NCBI RefSeq assembly: GCF_010731855.1
Contig: NZ_AP022620.1
Location: 1,922,001 to 1,986,000, forward strand
Source: Mycolicibacterium anyangense
GTDB lineage: Bacteria; Actinomycetota; Actinomycetes; Mycobacteriales; Mycobacteriaceae
Direction: 5' to 3'
Length of the DNA stretch: 64,000 nt
Position 1 is the stretch's first letter, and every line of letters begins with the position of its first letter. Made by a program: the position numbers and the translations under genes. Of this stretch, positions 61,131 through 64,000 are shown piece by piece. A model generated the notes under the pieces. It searched no databases and was not told where the DNA came from. It saw nothing but the letters and a program-made list of their open reading frames with translations.

Positions 61131-61607
61131 TCAGGCGTCCACCGCAGCGAGCGCCTCGGTCCACACCGACTGGTCGCGGGCCTCGCCGGGCTGCTTGCAT
61201 TCGGCGAACCGGATCACTCCCGCGCGGTCGATCACGAAGGTTCCGCGGTTGGGATAGCCGGCGTCGTCGTTGAACACGCCGTAGGCCTGGGCCACCGCGC
61301 CGTGCGGCCAGAAATCGGACAGCACGGGAAACAGGAATCCACTCTGGACGGCCCAGATCTTGTGCGTGGGCGGTGGCCCCACCGAGATGGCCAGCGTGGC
61401 GGTGTCGTCGTTCTCGAACTCGGGTAGGTGATCGCGAACGTAGTCGAGTTCGCCCTGACAGATTCCGGTGAACGCGAGTGGGAAGAACACCAGCAGCACG
61501 TTCTTGCGCCCGCGGAAATCGCTGAGTGTGACGGGCTGGCCGTTCTGGTCCTTGAGGGTGAAGTCCGGCGCCGCAGAACCGATCAGACCCTCGGCAGGGT
61601 CCGTCAC
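61131..61607 (-). CDS. ahpE: Peroxiredoxin AhpE
   Basis: A 158-residue thiol peroxidase of the AhpE type that reduces peroxides and peroxynitrite. The peroxidatic Cys50 is in [12 protein letters not shown] (the PxxxT/SxxC motif) and the conserved Arg is in [12 protein letters not shown]. tuberculosis AhpE is a one-Cys enzyme; this protein has a second cysteine, Cys137 in FAECKQPGE, where I recall methionine in M. tuberculosis. The start is GTG 61607, overlapping the stop of the DUF3052 gene (GTGA), so the two are co-translated. Confidence 0.95.
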   Translation of the reverse strand: MTDPAEGLIGSAAPDFTLKDQNGQPVTLSDFRGRKNVLLVFFPLAFTGICQGELDYVRDHLPEFENDDTATLAISVGPPPTHKIWAVQSGFLFPVLSDFWPHGAVAQAYGVFNDDAGYPNRGTFVIDRAGVIRFAECKQPGEARDQSVWTEALAAVDA

Positions 61608-62032
61608 GAATGCCGTCCGGCGGCCTTCGATTTCGGTTGCACCAGCCGACTGGCGCTCCAGTCACCCAGGTTGGCCGACGAGGTCGGCATCAGACCCGCG
61701 GTCGGCGCCGACTCGGCGATCTCGGCGGGAGCCACATGGCCGGGTTTTCCGGTCTTGGGTGTCAGCACCCAGATGATGCCGTCGTCCGCCAGTGGCGCGA
61801 TCGCGTCCATCAGCCGGTCTACCAGGTCACCGTCGCCGTCCCGCCACCACAGCAGAACCACGTCCACAACCTCGTCGGCATCCTCGTCCAGCAATTCGGA
61901 TCCGCTGGCATCCTCGACGTCGGCCCTAATGTCGTCGTCAGTGTCCTCGTCCCAGCCCAACTCCTGAACGACCTGATCTTTGTGTATGCCCAGCTTCTGG
62001 GCATAGTTGGGGGGGCCACCCTCCGCGACCAC
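61604..62032 (-). CDS. DUF3052 protein (Rv2239c orthologue)
   Basis: A 142-residue acidic protein of the actinobacterial DUF3052 family. Conserved features are [19 protein letters not shown] near the N-terminus, a run of Asp/Glu around residue 35-55 and [18 protein letters not shown]. It has no signal peptide or membrane helix. Always found with ahpE in mycobacteria as far as I recall, but its role is unknown. The start is GTG 62032; the ahpE start overlaps its stop. Confidence 0.93.
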   Translation of the reverse strand: MVAEGGPPNYAQKLGIHKDQVVQELGWDEDTDDDIRADVEDASGSELLDEDADEVVDVVLLWWRDGDGDLVDRLMDAIAPLADDGIIWVLTPKTGKPGHVAPAEIAESAPTAGLMPTSSANLGDWSASRLVQPKSKAAGRHS

Positions 62033-62118
62033 CGTCAGGACCTCCTCATATCGTCAGGATCGGCTGTCTAGGGCTATCGTCGCACGACACGCGAGATTCC
62101 ACGCCGCGCGGTACGGAC

Positions 62119-62742
62119 TCAGTACGTCGCGTCGCACAGGCTCAACGCGTTGGACCTGGTGTCGTTCAGGTCGCCGATGGTCTTGTTGAACTCGTCAGCC
62201 GGGGCCTGGGCGGTGATCGCCTTGGCGGTGGCGCGAGCCCCGTCCACCCAGTCGGTCAGCGCTTGACGCAGGTCGGCCGGGATGGCATCGGTGATGCTGC
62301 CCTGCACCGCGTCCGCGCTCTGGTTGAGCGCATCGACAGCCGGCCCCTCGGTGGCGGCGGTATTTCCGCCGCCCTGATTGAAGGCGCCGACGTAGGTGTT
62401 GACCGCGTCGATGGCGTCGGCACTGGTGGTCGACAGCGTCTCGCAGGTGTCATGCATGGCCTTGGTCGTTTCCGACGCCTGGCGCTCGGACTCGCGGGCA
62501 CTCGACGAGGCCGCCGACTCGGACAACGAGACCGACACCGAGGTCCGGTAAGCGGGGGCGTCACCGGCGTTGACCCGGGCGGTGCCGTCGCTGACCGTCG
62601 TGCAACCCACCACGCCCATGGCGATGGCAGCGGCGCTGCCGGCCAGCAGTCCGCCGATCCGCAGCCTGGAAGCCGTTGTGATCAGCACAGCCCGAGAGGT
62701 TACCGGCAAACTGCCCAGCTCGGCGCGGCGCGAAGAATTCAA
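62119..62742 (-). CDS. Putative lipoprotein (Rv2240c orthologue)
   Basis: Up to 207 residues with a hydrophobic signal segment LAGSAAAIAMGVVGC whose end VVGC resembles a lipobox, so it is probably a lipid-anchored envelope protein. The rest is a Ser/Ala-rich acidic helix (SESAASSSARESERQASETTKAM) followed by helical repeats with two cysteines (DTCETL and LSLCDATY) that may form a disulfide. The longest start is TTG 62742; GTG 62688 (MLITTASRLRIG) gives a more usual signal peptide. Function is unknown. Confidence 0.8.
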   Translation of the reverse strand: MNSSRRAELGSLPVTSRAVLITTASRLRIGGLLAGSAAAIAMGVVGCTTVSDGTARVNAGDAPAYRTSVSVSLSESAASSSARESERQASETTKAMHDTCETLSTTSADAIDAVNTYVGAFNQGGGNTAATEGPAVDALNQSADAVQGSITDAIPADLRQALTDWVDGARATAKAITAQAPADEFNKTIGDLNDTRSNALSLCDATY

Positions 62743-62803
62743 TCAACCCTCTAGTTGACTACTCGTCGGTACCGGCCCAAGTGCGGCACGATAGGGGTCA
62801 GAG

Positions 62804-62820
62804 GGTGCAAAACCTGCACC
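62804..62820. promoter_or_regulatory. Inverted repeat just upstream of aceE
   Basis: GGTGCA (62804-62809) and TGCACC (62815-62820) are perfect 6-base arms around AAACC, ending 16 nt before the aceE start. The position suits an operator or a short leader hairpin. A TTGACT at 62755-62760 may be a -35 but no matching -10 is obvious. Confidence 0.4.
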
Positions 62821-62836
62821 AGCTACTAAGGAGCTG

Positions 62837-64000
<1,164 letters not shown>

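Overview
The window reads as the chromosome of a rapidly growing mycobacterium (Mycolicibacterium type). GC is high, genes are packed with many ATGA/GTGA overlaps, and the gene order follows the M. tuberculosis Rv2210c-Rv2241 block: ilvE, gcvT, pepA/pepB, ephD, dlaT, Rv2216, lipB, lipA, Rv2219, Rv2219A, glnA1, glnE, glnA2, Rv2223c, caeA, panB, Rv2226, rnpB, Rv2228c, Rv2229c, Rv2230c, ptkA, ptpA, Rv2235, cobD, ahpE, Rv2239c, Rv2240c, aceE. The synteny comes from memory of that genome, not from a search. Several accessory blocks interrupt the backbone, and they are the interesting parts.

Bases 1-14000 are housekeeping: branched-chain amino acids, glycine cleavage, lipoate synthesis and attachment with the lipoylated E2 protein, and glutamine synthetase GlnA1 behind a four-half-site GlnR operator. 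One gene, an AbiEi-like/DUF559 nuclease-fold protein (10957-11835), sits between two 63-nt near-palindromic direct repeats and looks like an inserted cassette.

Bases 14100-20600 hold two tandem DoxX membrane proteins and then a dabB-dabA-PII-carbonic anhydrase operon (an inorganic carbon uptake system of the DAB type). The operon has a consensus promoter that would give a leaderless message, and a small winged-helix regulator is divergent to it. The operon's carbonic anhydrase homologue has lost the Asp-Arg dyad arginine.

Bases 20600-33800 are nitrogen-control genes (glnE, glnA2), two secreted CaeA/Hip1-type hydrolases, a wax ester synthase/DGAT, panB, an enoyl-CoA hydratase and a TetR regulator. 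The TetR gene is divergent to a three-gene operon (33957-37365) of two DUF1989 (carboxyguanidine deiminase/UAAP) subunits and a stand-alone carboxyltransferase that lacks the biotin carboxylase and biotin carrier domains of urea/guanidine carboxylase. A fatty-acyl-AMP ligase follows.

Bases 39300-47400 contain a CYTH-CHAD protein, RNase P RNA, a methyltransferase/XRE-cupin divergent pair, and a LacI-controlled catabolic island (nitrilase, LacI regulator, APC permease, M24 metallohydrolase). A perfect 18-bp operator lies directly downstream of the permease promoter.

Bases 47400-53000 return to backbone genes. Bases 53000-60500 form an accessory envelope/secretion region: an amidohydrolase, a secreted histidine phosphatase, a secreted DUF4185 protein (the GH183 endo-D-arabinanase family), and three tandem paralogous genes for tiny secreted four-cysteine proteins. 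The three genes lie in an array with strong hairpins after each copy, and I do not recognise the family. The window ends with tRNA-Val(UAC), ahpE, DUF3052, a lipoprotein and the 5' part of aceE. I see no transposase, prophage or CRISPR array.
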